DNA of 64,000 nt from contig NZ_OY780933.1 in assembly GCF_963676065.1 (NCBI RefSeq), forward strand, positions 3,326,122 to 3,390,121. The letters run 5' to 3'. The stretch is from Maridesulfovibrio sp. Lineage in GTDB: Bacteria > Desulfobacterota > Desulfovibrionia > Desulfovibrionales > Desulfovibrionaceae. The notes under the pieces are model-generated. The model was not told the origin of the DNA, ran no database searches, and saw only the letters and a program-made list of their open reading frames with translations. The position numbers and the translations under genes were made by a program. The first letter of the stretch is position 1. Every line of letters starts with the position of its first letter. This document shows positions 26,201 through 35,908 of this stretch, piece after piece.

Positions 26201-29200
26201 TTCATTCACCGACCTCATCGATACCGATATTGATATCGCGTCACCGGTTGTGCGGGTATACGACGGAGGATCTGAAATCGGCACCGCAACTGTAGAAATC
26301 AGTGCCGACGGTGAATACACTTGGTCTTTTAAGCTGGGTGATGAGGGCAGCGAAGATACCTACATTGAAGCAAAAGATTATTCCTTTAAAATTGAAATCG
26401 AAGATGCCGCCGGAAATATCACAACGGTTCCTGCTGATGCAACCGAAACAATGGACGTTCACATTGACCGTAGCCCCCCTGAGATAATTGCCGACCTCGG
26501 CGAAAATCAGGATACCGGACGCAGCGAAGAATATACCGGAGACTGGATTACCAGTGTAACCAATGACCTGAGTGTTGAAGTCACCTCGAACGAAGGCGCG
26601 ACCATCACCGTAAAAATCAACGATAATACGGAAATTGAACACGTAGTTACTGATGCGGAAGCCAAAGCGGGTAAAATTACTTTCAACATCCCGGACGCCC
26701 AGATTAATCACGGCAGCAATAACGTTGTAATCACTGCCACTGATCTGGCCGGCAACAGCACAACAGTTGAAAAAGAACTGGTCATCGACACGGAAGTTGA
26801 TACCAGCAGCATCAGATTGGCATCAGGATCAAATTCAGGTTTTTCCACTGATAACGCGACTGACGACCATACTCCGACTTTTGAAGGGCTGACCGAAAAA
26901 TCAGCCTTGGTAAAGCTTACCGTCCACAGTACGGACGGTGACGGTAACGAAATTACCTACTACAGCACCAGCAAACAGGCTCTTGCTGACGGCAGTTGGA
27001 ACATAGACGTACCGCAGGATCACAACCTCCCGGACGGAACTTACACGGTAACAGCTGAATTTACCGATATTACCGGCAACAGCACATCAGTCGATCTTGA
27101 GCCAAGCCTGATTATTTCCTCCGCTCCGGATGCTCCGGAAGTGTCCATGACTTCAGACACTACCGCTTATTTTTATGATGGTATAGACACTGCTAACGAC
27201 TGGGTCACCAGAGATGCAGCCCCAGACTTTACTGTAAAAAAATCAGTAGGAACAACACTTGATGTAACAGTCACAAAAGCAGGTGATCCGGACTTTACGT
27301 ATAATCCTGCATACACGGGCAATACCTCCGACACAGCCGAAGCGATCGTCACACAACTTGGTGATCTGGCTGACGGTGAATATACATTCACCTTCATCAC
27401 CGCGGACCAGTACGGAAATGCAACTGAAGTTGTCAAAACAGTAGTCATTGATAATCACTACGACCACAATGAATTTACCATGGAAATGGCCCCCGAGTCC
27501 GACACGGGTACGTCAGACATCGATATTAATGACATAATTCTCACTAACGACGAAACTCCTGAACTCTCCGGAATTGCTGAAAAGAACAGTAAGGCCCGTA
27601 TGATGGTTATGAGTTTCGACTCAAAAGCTGCACTTGAATCATATTCTGATAATTTTAATTTCGCGAATATGACAGATGAGTCGCTGCGGACTTTCATAGC
27701 TGCCAATGAAGCCCAGTTAGGCAAAGAGGTAATTGTTAACCCCGACGGAACATGGATAGCCAATCCCGAGCTTACCGCAGACGGTTATTATAAGGTAATA
27801 GTTATTTCCGAAGATCAGGCCGGTAACGTTGAAGCGGAATCCATGGATATCCAGTTGGATACAACCCTGCCTGATCCGCCTAAAATTGATATTACCGATG
27901 ACGATCATAACCCTTATGCCGAAGATGCGAACGGAAATGTAACTACTCCGATTACGGACCTTTCACCGCGTATTGCAGGTAGTTATACACTAGAAGAAAA
28001 CGTAAAGACGACAATAACGATATCCAATGAAAAAGGCGACTATACACGCACACTGGATGCCAGAGCCATAGACACGGATAACGACGGAACGTGGGAATAT
28101 CATTACGATAGAGACGGTAATGACACCTACCTTCATGGTGGCAATTATACCGCAACCATAACCAGTGTCGACGAAGCCGGAAACGAAAGCTCCGACACGA
28201 TCAAATTTACTATAGACCAGAGCACATACAAGACTCCCACGATAGGACTGGCCGAGGAAGATGATACCGGCGTAAAAGGTGACGGCAGAACAAGCCTGCA
28301 AGTCCTTGCGGAAATTCAGGACGATGCTCCCGACAACCCGACCCCGGAGGATGCCCCCAAACTGACTCTTACAGGACACGCTATCGCTTATCATGAAGTA
28401 GCAATATACAGGGATGGCGATAGCGAAGCGTTCGCTACCGTAAAAGCGGAAGAAGACGGAGCGTGGAGCTATACTTTAGAAAGCAACCCCACTGACAGTG
28501 ACACTCATGAATACTACGTTGTCGTTGACGGAACTAAATCAGATGTTTTTAAACTGACCGTAGACAACTCAACTCCGCCACCGGAAGTCACACTGACCAA
28601 TGATACAGGAATCAATGGCGACTGGATCACATCAGATTCAACAATCGAAGGTAAAGTCGAACCAGGTAGTACCGTTGAATTAACAGCTACAAAAGTATAC
28701 GAACTGACAGACGGGCATTACATAGACGATGCCGGAAATCAGGTTGATTACACTGGAGAAGTAACCACCATTGGCGGCAAGGACTACTATGTAGGAGTCA
28801 GCCAAAGCTATTTTGTAAAGGCTGAAAACATAAAAAGCGACGGTTCCTACAAAACAGCAGAATTAAAAACTCTGCTGAGCGACGGCCAGTACCAGATAAG
28901 CGTAACCGGAAAGGATATCGCAGGAAACATCACGACCAACGTAATTGATGATAAAGTTCTTCATCTGGACACTACAACAGTCAAACCGGATGTAGACTTA
29001 TCCTCAATCAGCGATACTTCTTTTGCCAAAGGCGAAATTATTATTCCTGGCGCTGACGATAAAAATATAGATGTTTATGATGATCTGCCGGGTGATGATG
29101 CGTCTAAAGAACTCTTCAAAAGTGATAAATTAACCAACGACAGCACCCCCACACTGCAGGGTAACGCTGAAGCCAACGCATTAATCAGTATTGCTATCGA

Positions 29201-31373
29201 CGGAACATCTGATGTTTATACGACACATGCCGACAGTACAGGAGCATGGTCTTACACTTTGGACACCCCACTTTCAGATGGAAGTCATTCAATAACCGTT
29301 ACTGCAACAGATACTGCCGGCAACTTCAAGAGCAGTGATGAGCGATCTATCGATGTAGACAGCGGACTCTCTAAAAATGCAGAAATATCGGTTGTTCAGG
29401 AAAGTTCACCGGGGCACGGAGGAGAAGGCAACATATTCTACACGCGGGATGATACCCCGGAACTCAAACTCAGTGGTGAGGCAGGAGCAGCATATGTGCT
29501 GTACTACAACGAGTCCGGCGATCCGGATAATCCCACATACGTAAGGATCGATGCCAACTATCTGGGATCAGACGGAACAACTACCATAGTACCATCTACG
29601 CAATCATTGAATGACGGCGAACATTATTACAAGCTGGTCACCGTTGATGAAGCGGGGAACTCTAATACTACCGATTACACAGTGGTAGTAGACAGCGTCC
29701 CCCCTGACCCGGCAGAGGGAATATCTTTTACCTATCACAATGAAACAGAGACAGGTCATCCGCTTGAAACAAAGTCTGCAGAAATTGTTGATGAAAAAGA
29801 TTCTGAAGGCAATTTAAGCAAAAGAATTTTCACCGTTCATACCAATAATGACACAACGGATCTGGTTGTGGATACTGGGGATGGAACAACACATGTCAGA
29901 CTTGTTGATGCAAGCGGTAAGACAATTGCCGAAAATGATGTTAGTGCGAACGGTGAATGCCGTCTTGACCTGACGAACAGTGAGATCACTAACATCACCG
30001 ATGGTGAATATAATTATTCGCTGGAATTTTATGACCATGTAGGCAACAAAAGCACAACTGAAGTTGATCTTCGGTTTATTGTTGATACTGAGGCCCCCAC
30101 AACGACAATAAAGATTGATTCTGCTTCTGACCGGGGAACCAATACCGAAGCCTATATACTGACCAGCGGTGATTCATTCACGTTCAAGGGAACCCTGACC
30201 GAAGACAGAATTGCTGACCATAGTGACGCCAACATAGACTATACAGATCTCGCCTATTTAATCACCGTTGAACACGGCGGTGACACATGGACGTATGATT
30301 CCACTGCTGACAACTCGGAGAATCATCACTTTGCCAATGTCTATGTCGGTGAAACCGGTGAATACCACTTTGACGTTGTGGATAACGGGCATCCGCTTGA
30401 AAACGGTGACTATTCCGTGACCATACAGGCAGTTGATCTGGCCGGAAATATAACAGATACAAACGATCCCACCGCACAGCACGTTGATTTCACAGTTGAT
30501 AACACTACATTGCACACAACCGACCTGCAAATGACGGAGCGCATTTTTGAAAACCCTGACGGTACAACGGAAAACTATGTAACTCTTAACCAGTCAGATT
30601 ATATAGGTGTAGGGGATTCTGAAACTGCTAACACCACCTTCGGCTACGAAGTTATTAAACATGATATCGATACAGGACATTCTGTACTTTCCTCCACGGG
30701 TGACATTGCCGATGGCGATGACATTCAAATCTCATTGAGGAACGATAATCATGAATTTGAATATGCTGAGGTAAAAGTCACCGGTGCGGCAGGCAATGAA
30801 TCGCATTCCCAATACATTGACCTCGACCACACCGACCTGAATTACAGTGAAAATCTCGGTTCAGACGATCATGTTGATAAAGTGTCACTGTCATTATCAG
30901 ATAATGACGGGCATCATCTTATTGATGCAACTTTTACGGAAGGAGAAAATGGGGAAGCGACTCTACATTATGACTCTAATCATGATGGTTCTCTTGATGC
31001 TACATTGACAACCGACACGACCAAATCACAGTCATACGACGGTGGAAGTGTCCAACTAAGTCATAGTGAAGACGGCTGGGCAATTAGCTTCAGTCAGAAT
31101 CTCACGGCAAACAACTACGACCTGAATATCTCGAGTACTGACACTGACACCCCTGCTAATAATCATAGCAATGATATAAACTTCAGCCTCCAAGATCTTA
31201 CGCAAGATGTAGCCGGAGACGAAATATTTACCAATACGGATACCGATACCCAGCAAGATTTTAACGGCGCCCATGACGGAAACGGCGGTGATACGCCTGA
31301 TACAACCTCCGACACGAGCGTTGTAGTGAATACCGAAATCCATCAGGATCACATTGTATTTAACATTGCATAA
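23220..31373 (+). CDS. Giant type I-secreted adhesin with about 17 Ig-like repeats
   Basis: 2717 residues, very acidic. Residues about 25-85 resemble the BapA/LapA-type N-terminal prefix (YDYVLKGADLVLVN, then a GQVDMKFSDG segment). A D/P/N/K-rich linker around 190-210 is encoded by 15-bp tandem repeats. From about 220 to 2500 come Ig-like domains of roughly 100-130 residues, most ending in a D-x-A-G-N motif followed by a VDxxxP-like linker; I count 17 such motifs plus one degenerate unit. The last 40 residues are Asp/Thr-rich and end DHIVFNIA, a plausible uncleaved type I signal. I see no RTX nonapeptides. It likely mediates surface attachment and biofilm. It starts 3 bases after the TolC stop. 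Confidence 0.9.
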   Translation: MAKAQELTPSARSEAQKVSPSTVYSVQGSPNDYDYVLKGADLVLVNKETHEEQVFLFVGNIMSLDGQVDMKFSDGENLESKDIFNRSEMLDMDKLDEEAPEWKANSEDSTPSDEEEGNSDESNLAGEQQDPIQTAQAALMTDPTDDILKSQQRMFDDIQKFSKQESLSSDVSGQAGEKLQSEDIDQPDEKDDPNKDDPNKEDPNKDDPTDPTNHASDANNNSGNITIELSQDSESGIRKDPSDNTSDFVKDGITNHTNFKLVGTADPDTKLDIYMNGEKIGEATANEDGDYSIDISNADSGESKGLGSVVHEFYAQLADSTSENPAKSSTVKVEVDTTDPTLGESGVTYNSEENGKYYTNDDRPLLEGTGEKDTILHISYSNKDGSVSGTLEQVTVNSSGNWSIRIPENADGKGLADGEYTFTITGEDDAGNALTANAEIQNVVIKTSFETSAEITLDDTTNSRGIGVDPNNEDTITNSDTLDLTIKHISTEAREVTVMLVLDGGKTQELGDAVFDEDSGTWKYTVDSDIIPDNADYKFMVKATDMAGNTNTPGSDLVVTIDREAPDNGLTIDLDSASDSEDSNHALSRVGDDPKADNYTHGTEEGHSEGKGMLILNGEHAGNQGLVNLYRVDADGDYIDENGSKTDTPVPVNATPIEADPDGDWTYSYDANSIGTNGAETIYFRAEITDAAGNIEHAELTVTVDNEAPVESTIYVENALETKETAEGFSTSVTGKDVTVSGIITEGKNDVIVTIYDKDGNEIANSAENPDLIKVDASGDNFKWSYVKHDVEHEHNYSYYATVEDAAGNVTKSDLMTFTSDQGTGKPDITLDASTDTSTKGDNITDFITEDDNGTKVENHKINLKVSADDDAKLEIYQVVEQDSGYSNIVLIDAEHHIYGIKIETGGDVVNGDVVTFNAENYDDTATELKFVTVATDEAGNTATSDVYTMVLDDSDPVDTNGITVTAVMSEDGGTTVDCADDAYSSAKALELSGSFTDLIDTDIDIASPVVRVYDGGSEIGTATVEISADGEYTWSFKLGDEGSEDTYIEAKDYSFKIEIEDAAGNITTVPADATETMDVHIDRSPPEIIADLGENQDTGRSEEYTGDWITSVTNDLSVEVTSNEGATITVKINDNTEIEHVVTDAEAKAGKITFNIPDAQINHGSNNVVITATDLAGNSTTVEKELVIDTEVDTSSIRLASGSNSGFSTDNATDDHTPTFEGLTEKSALVKLTVHSTDGDGNEITYYSTSKQALADGSWNIDVPQDHNLPDGTYTVTAEFTDITGNSTSVDLEPSLIISSAPDAPEVSMTSDTTAYFYDGIDTANDWVTRDAAPDFTVKKSVGTTLDVTVTKAGDPDFTYNPAYTGNTSDTAEAIVTQLGDLADGEYTFTFITADQYGNATEVVKTVVIDNHYDHNEFTMEMAPESDTGTSDIDINDIILTNDETPELSGIAEKNSKARMMVMSFDSKAALESYSDNFNFANMTDESLRTFIAANEAQLGKEVIVNPDGTWIANPELTADGYYKVIVISEDQAGNVEAESMDIQLDTTLPDPPKIDITDDDHNPYAEDANGNVTTPITDLSPRIAGSYTLEENVKTTITISNEKGDYTRTLDARAIDTDNDGTWEYHYDRDGNDTYLHGGNYTATITSVDEAGNESSDTIKFTIDQSTYKTPTIGLAEEDDTGVKGDGRTSLQVLAEIQDDAPDNPTPEDAPKLTLTGHAIAYHEVAIYRDGDSEAFATVKAEEDGAWSYTLESNPTDSDTHEYYVVVDGTKSDVFKLTVDNSTPPPEVTLTNDTGINGDWITSDSTIEGKVEPGSTVELTATKVYELTDGHYIDDAGNQVDYTGEVTTIGGKDYYVGVSQSYFVKAENIKSDGSYKTAELKTLLSDGQYQISVTGKDIAGNITTNVIDDKVLHLDTTTVKPDVDLSSISDTSFAKGEIIIPGADDKNIDVYDDLPGDDASKELFKSDKLTNDSTPTLQGNAEANALISIAIDGTSDVYTTHADSTGAWSYTLDTPLSDGSHSITVTATDTAGNFKSSDERSIDVDSGLSKNAEISVVQESSPGHGGEGNIFYTRDDTPELKLSGEAGAAYVLYYNESGDPDNPTYVRIDANYLGSDGTTTIVPSTQSLNDGEHYYKLVTVDEAGNSNTTDYTVVVDSVPPDPAEGISFTYHNETETGHPLETKSAEIVDEKDSEGNLSKRIFTVHTNNDTTDLVVDTGDGTTHVRLVDASGKTIAENDVSANGECRLDLTNSEITNITDGEYNYSLEFYDHVGNKSTTEVDLRFIVDTEAPTTTIKIDSASDRGTNTEAYILTSGDSFTFKGTLTEDRIADHSDANIDYTDLAYLITVEHGGDTWTYDSTADNSENHHFANVYVGETGEYHFDVVDNGHPLENGDYSVTIQAVDLAGNITDTNDPTAQHVDFTVDNTTLHTTDLQMTERIFENPDGTTENYVTLNQSDYIGVGDSETANTTFGYEVIKHDIDTGHSVLSSTGDIADGDDIQISLRNDNHEFEYAEVKVTGAAGNESHSQYIDLDHTDLNYSENLGSDDHVDKVSLSLSDNDGHHLIDATFTEGENGEATLHYDSNHDGSLDATLTTDTTKSQSYDGGSVQLSHSEDGWAISFSQNLTANNYDLNISSTDTDTPANNHSNDINFSLQDLTQDVAGDEIFTNTDTDTQQDFNGAHDGNGGDTPDTTSDTSVVVNTEIHQDHIVFNIA
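23790..23849 (+). repeat. Four tandem 15-bp repeats inside the adhesin gene
   Basis: Units GATGACCCAAATAAG and variants run in frame and encode DDPNK/EDPNK pentapeptides. Slippage would change length by five residues without breaking the frame. Confidence 0.85.
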
Positions 31374-31411
31374 CAGTTTAAATAAAATAGCTTTACAAGG
31401 AATTAATATAG

Positions 31412-32359
31412 ATGTCTGCTGATAGCGGCCCACCGTGGCCGGGTTTTGTTGATGCGCTCTCTACCGTGCTTATGATGATGGTGTTCTTCACTCTGCTCAT
31501 GGTACTGGTTACCGGAACGCTCTCATACATTGTTGCGCTTAAGGAAGTAAACCCCGGAGCCGCCACATCCACCGAACAGGTGGAGACCAGGGTCGCAGCG
31601 GCGCAGGATCTTTCTTTTATGGAAAAACCTTCTTCCATGGACAAACTGGCCCAAACAATGACCCAGAGCGCAGTACTGGGCAAAGAAGACCTTGTCACCA
31701 CTCCCCCGCCGAAGCGTTTTGACATCAAAGAATTTGAACGTGAAAAAGAGATGCTCCAGAAACGGGTAGCCCTTGCGGAAAGCGCTGCATGGAATGCTCA
31801 TGTGGAACTTCAAAAATTAAAAGAAGAAAAACAAAAAGAAATAACCAAAAACGATTCAAATCTGGAAGCGAAACTTCAGGCCGCCCTTGAAAAAATTAAA
31901 AGGCTTGAAGCCGCCGGAGCAGAGGAAAAAACAGTACAAACCGAAGAAGAATACACTCCTCCTCCGTTTGTGACCAAGCTTGTTAAAGGAATGAGTAACA
32001 AGCACCGGGTAATAATACTTTACAATAAACTGACCAGCACTCTCGAAGAAAAAACTGAATCTGAACTGCTGGCATGGATTAGGAATAATGAATCTCTGAT
32101 CATGCAGAAAGGCTTAACCCTGACCGCGACCCTGAACCATGAAGGAGTTTCTTCCAGCATGGCAAACTCGGTTTCATTCAAGCGACTTTATGGGCTGATC
32201 AAGTATATAAACACCACTGCGCGCATTCCCAAAAGCAAAATCAAATTTCGTGCATTAAATGACGGTGTGCCCGGAACTAATCAGGTTGTTGTCAGCATTG
32301 CAGACAACTTCAAAAAAACGACTAATAATTCGGATTTAAATATTTCCGTTACAAATTAA
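31412..32359 (+). CDS. MotB/OmpA-like single-pass partner of the MotA-like protein
   Basis: 315 residues. A short N-terminus leads to one membrane helix (about 12-43) that begins PGFVDALSTVLMMMVFF. The Asp after PGFV matches the proton-binding aspartate of MotB/TolR helices. Residues about 105-175 are a coiled coil (KEMLQKRVALAE..., KLQAALEKIKRLEAA). The C-terminal 120 residues have OmpA/MotB-like order, but the peptidoglycan-binding signature is not clear. It lies between the adhesin and ABC genes, so it is dedicated to this secretion system rather than flagella. The stator role is inference. Confidence 0.75.
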   Translation: MSADSGPPWPGFVDALSTVLMMMVFFTLLMVLVTGTLSYIVALKEVNPGAATSTEQVETRVAAAQDLSFMEKPSSMDKLAQTMTQSAVLGKEDLVTTPPPKRFDIKEFEREKEMLQKRVALAESAAWNAHVELQKLKEEKQKEITKNDSNLEAKLQAALEKIKRLEAAGAEEKTVQTEEEYTPPPFVTKLVKGMSNKHRVIILYNKLTSTLEEKTESELLAWIRNNESLIMQKGLTLTATLNHEGVSSSMANSVSFKRLYGLIKYINTTARIPKSKIKFRALNDGVPGTNQVVVSIADNFKKTTNNSDLNISVTN

Positions 32360-32369
32360 GGGGGCAGAC

Positions 32370-34598
32370 TTGAATACAGCAAAAAAAACGCCTGTCACCC
32401 CGAAGGAACCTGAAAATAAGGTAAAAACAGACACCATCGAGACTCAAACAACTCGCGAGCAGGATAATAACGATTCCAAGAACAATAACTTTGATCCTGA
32501 TGAAAACATAGGACTTTTCAATCCCGGAGAAGATGAAAAGGGAGCCTCGATAACCTCCTGTTTAAAAAAAATTGCAGACAAATACGGGATAGTTGTGACC
32601 GGCAGCTCCCTGCAACTTGGCAGTTCATCTCCCATAAGTGAATACTTGCGCCTTCAGGCGGATAACATGGGAATGGAATCGACCATCAAACCTCTTCCCT
32701 ATAAGATAGATGAAGATATGCTGCCGCTCATCGTGCAATACACAGACGGCAGTTTTGCACTGCTGGAAGAAAAAGTGGGAAGAAGGCTGACCCTTTGGAA
32801 CGGAAAGCAGGAAATCATCCGCAATAGAAAATCTGAATTTTCCGAATTCAAAGATTGGTCCTGCTGTCTTAAGCCTATCTTTGAGACAGATAGGATTCCT
32901 TTTTTAAGTTTACACTGGTTCTTGGGACAAATAGGCAAAATGTGGCCCATGTATTCACAAGTGATTATGGCCACCGTACTCATCCATTGCTTCACGCTTG
33001 TCATACCGCTGTTGATGGGTATTTTTTATGACCGAATTCTGCCCAACCTTGCAGAAAATTCACTGCGGGTTCTTGTTACCGGAGCAATTCTCGTGTTGGC
33101 CTTTGACTATATTCTCAAAAACGTGCGGACCTCCCTTGTGGAAAAAGCGGCCCTGCGCGTAGAACAGGATGCAGAGCCACAATTATTATCACTTTTTCTG
33201 GATACAACATATTCGAGATTACCTGTTTCAGCCGGGCACATGACTCACGCTGTACAGGAATTTTCACGCATTAAATCTCTCTTCACTACCCAGCTTGTGG
33301 TCGGATCAATTGATTTTTTCTTTTTATTTTTCTTCCTGTTCATCATCTACCTGAACAGCGGAATGCTTTTTATTGTTCCGGCTGTCACCTCATTTCTTGT
33401 GCTTATTGTGGCTATAGTCTACGGATTTTATATTGATGCCAACGTATCCGCCCAGAGTAAATTGCAATCGCGCAAGACATCGTTTTTAAATGAAATTTTT
33501 AATGGTGTTGAGTCTATTAAAATTACCAATGCAGCAAGACTCTTTGTTTCACGCTGGGCTTCGGAGATCGAAAAATCAGGAGAAATGGCCTCTCAGTACC
33601 GTCTGGCCCAATCCCGCTGCTCCATGACAACCGGATTTCTGGGACAGCTTAATTCTGCAGGTCTGTTAATTGTTGCGTTTTTCCTGATCAAAAGCGGGCA
33701 CATGAGCAGCGGCGGACTACTCGCAACCATGGTTCTTTCCGGTCGCTGTATCGCTGTCTCCGCCAGCGTATCTAATTTGATAACATCCTATCTTTTCGCG
33801 CGTCGCTCGTATAAGGACCTGCGTCAAATTCTGACACTGGACAAAGAAAGCACCGAAACGCGCCAATTCAAAATACAGCAACTTGGTGGCGGGGTCCGTT
33901 TCGACAGTGTCTCCTTCCGTTATCAGCCAGCATCCCCCTACGCTCTAGAAAATGTATCCTTTGAAACCAAACCGGGGGAAAAAGTCGGTATAATCGGCCC
34001 CATGGGCAGCGGTAAAAGCACCCTGCTCAAACTGCTATCCGGTTTAGCCGACCCAAATGAAGGGCTGATTATGCTTGACGGGCATAATATGGCCCACCTG
34101 AATATTGAAAAAGTGCGTGAATTTGTGGGCGTTGTTCCACAATCTCCGGTACTCTTTCATGGCACACTTGAACTGAACCTGCTTATGGGCTCACGTACCG
34201 CCACCCAAAAATCACTGAAACAGGCTCTTACCATTTCCGGCATTGATAAATTCATTTCCATGCATCCACTGGGGCTGAAAATGCCAATCCTAGAGGGAGG
34301 TAAAAACCTTTCCAGAGGCCAGCGGCAGGCCATCGCAGTCGCACGTGCCTTGATAAGCTCTCCGCCGCTGCTGCTCCTTGACGAGCCAACCAGCTCCATG
34401 GACTCCACGCAGGAAAGAAAGCTTATCAACCAGATTAAGGAAACCATGGCCGATAAATCCATTTTTGTAGTTACCCACAGGCCACAGATTCTTGAAGTTG
34501 TAGACCGGATAATGGTTGTGGATCAGGGACGCATTATTGCTGACGGCCCACGTGATCAGATAATCCAAAAACTTTCCAGTCCGGCACCGACTAAGTAG
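32370..34598 (+). CDS. Type I secretion ABC transporter with degenerate C39-like domain
   Basis: 742 residues. Residues 1-50 are hydrophilic and charged. About 60-170 are a C39-like domain in which the catalytic Cys and His appear replaced (GASITSCLKKIADKYG, DGSFALLEE), so it should bind rather than cut the substrate. About 195-450 form the six-helix membrane domain. The nucleotide-binding domain has Walker A GPMGSGKST, signature LSRGQRQ, Walker B LLLLDEPTSS and switch His in VVTHRP. This is the LapB/HlyB class that exports uncleaved giant adhesins. Confidence 0.92.
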   Translation: MNTAKKTPVTPKEPENKVKTDTIETQTTREQDNNDSKNNNFDPDENIGLFNPGEDEKGASITSCLKKIADKYGIVVTGSSLQLGSSSPISEYLRLQADNMGMESTIKPLPYKIDEDMLPLIVQYTDGSFALLEEKVGRRLTLWNGKQEIIRNRKSEFSEFKDWSCCLKPIFETDRIPFLSLHWFLGQIGKMWPMYSQVIMATVLIHCFTLVIPLLMGIFYDRILPNLAENSLRVLVTGAILVLAFDYILKNVRTSLVEKAALRVEQDAEPQLLSLFLDTTYSRLPVSAGHMTHAVQEFSRIKSLFTTQLVVGSIDFFFLFFFLFIIYLNSGMLFIVPAVTSFLVLIVAIVYGFYIDANVSAQSKLQSRKTSFLNEIFNGVESIKITNAARLFVSRWASEIEKSGEMASQYRLAQSRCSMTTGFLGQLNSAGLLIVAFFLIKSGHMSSGGLLATMVLSGRCIAVSASVSNLITSYLFARRSYKDLRQILTLDKESTETRQFKIQQLGGGVRFDSVSFRYQPASPYALENVSFETKPGEKVGIIGPMGSGKSTLLKLLSGLADPNEGLIMLDGHNMAHLNIEKVREFVGVVPQSPVLFHGTLELNLLMGSRTATQKSLKQALTISGIDKFISMHPLGLKMPILEGGKNLSRGQRQAIAVARALISSPPLLLLDEPTSSMDSTQERKLINQIKETMADKSIFVVTHRPQILEVVDRIMVVDQGRIIADGPRDQIIQKLSSPAPTK

Positions 34599-34606
34599 GG
34601 GTAACA

Positions 34607-35899
34607 ATGGGTAAAAACTGGAAACATAATCTACTCTGGTCTTTAGAGAAAAGCCTCGGAAACTGCATAGTTCTCTTGCTCATTATTGCTTTCATGACCA
34701 TATTCATTGTATGGGCTCACAACAGCATGATCGAAAAAACTGTTCGCGCTCAAGGTGTTGTCGAGACCAACCTGACTGATAAAATTGTTGGTCATTTTGA
34801 AGGTGGTGTTGTTGAAAAGATTTTCGTTAAAGAAGGCGATACTGTCCGTAAGGATCAGGAATTAATGGCTATCGCCAATACCAATATAACCGAAAAGAGA
34901 AACAAATCACTCATCAAGATGAAACGGTTGCAGGCCAAACTGGACCGCCTGATTGCTGAGAGTAAAGATGATACAGATCAATTTTCAGTCAAAGCATCCA
35001 ACCCGGAACAAAAAAGCGAAATCCAATTCGCCCGCTTCCGGCGCGATGCTCTGAATGAAAAGATCAACATCCTCAAAACCCAGATCCAGCAATCTAGAGC
35101 TGCTCTCTCCGCCAGTGAAAAGCATGTAAAAAACCTGCTGGACGAGCAGAAGGTTCTCAAAGAACAATTTGATATGCTGGAACCAATGGTAAAAAAAGGC
35201 ATCGGTTCCCGGCAATTGCTTCTGCAACGCAAAACCGAATTGGCAAAAATAACTACCAGTATTGCTGAAATATACAACAAAAGAGACGAATATTCCCTCG
35301 AAATACGAGAACTTGAACAACGCATCAATCAGGAGCATCTAGATTTTTATCGCGACATCCGTGAAGAAATTAATCAGGTAACCTCGGAACTGAAGTCGGT
35401 TCGTGAAGAACTGAATGCCGCTAATGAACAGATTGTCCGCAGCGTCATTCGTTCCCCGATCGACGGAACCATATATAAACTGACCGCAAATACTGTAGGC
35501 GGTATTGTCCGTTCCGGACAGGCACTGGCCGAGATTGTACCCTTGGATGCGACAATCCGTATTGAAGGAAAGGTTCAACCTCGTGACCGTACCAAAATAT
35601 GGAACGGGATGATGGCTAAAATTCGTCCGTCATCCTACGAATTTTCCGAAAAAACCATGCTCAAAGCCAAGATTGTCAACATCTCGGCCAAAACCTATTT
35701 TGATGACCTCACCCGCACATGGTACTACAGGGTTATTTTCAATACGGTAAGGGAAGACGCAGGCAAAGTGAAAGAATTCCTGCCGGGCATGATAGTTGAA
35801 GTTAATATTCTATCCGGTGAAGAAAGCATTCTTGAATACCTGCTTTCACCTATCACAAGAGGCATGCGCGGAGCCCTCTCTGAACACAGTACCCGTTAG
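34607..35899 (+). CDS. HlyD-family membrane fusion protein of type I secretion
   Basis: 430 residues. One membrane helix (about 18-38) is followed by a lipoyl-like half motif (VVETNLTDKIVGHFEGGVVEKIFVKEGD), a long periplasmic coiled coil (about 95-265), the second lipoyl half (VIRSPIDGTIYKLTANTVGGIVRSGQ) and a beta-barrel end. It connects the ABC transporter to the TolC-like duct. It starts 8 bases after the ABC stop, and 9 bases separate it from the sensor gene. Confidence 0.92.
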   Translation: MGKNWKHNLLWSLEKSLGNCIVLLLIIAFMTIFIVWAHNSMIEKTVRAQGVVETNLTDKIVGHFEGGVVEKIFVKEGDTVRKDQELMAIANTNITEKRNKSLIKMKRLQAKLDRLIAESKDDTDQFSVKASNPEQKSEIQFARFRRDALNEKINILKTQIQQSRAALSASEKHVKNLLDEQKVLKEQFDMLEPMVKKGIGSRQLLLQRKTELAKITTSIAEIYNKRDEYSLEIRELEQRINQEHLDFYRDIREEINQVTSELKSVREELNAANEQIVRSVIRSPIDGTIYKLTANTVGGIVRSGQALAEIVPLDATIRIEGKVQPRDRTKIWNGMMAKIRPSSYEFSEKTMLKAKIVNISAKTYFDDLTRTWYYRVIFNTVREDAGKVKEFLPGMIVEVNILSGEESILEYLLSPITRGMRGALSEHSTR

Positions 35900-35908
35900 G
35901 AAACAATA

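Noticed and set aside
20552..32359. Flagellar motor genes motA and motB
   Set aside because: The two are separated by TolC and adhesin genes, and no flagellar genes are near. They belong to the secretion operon.
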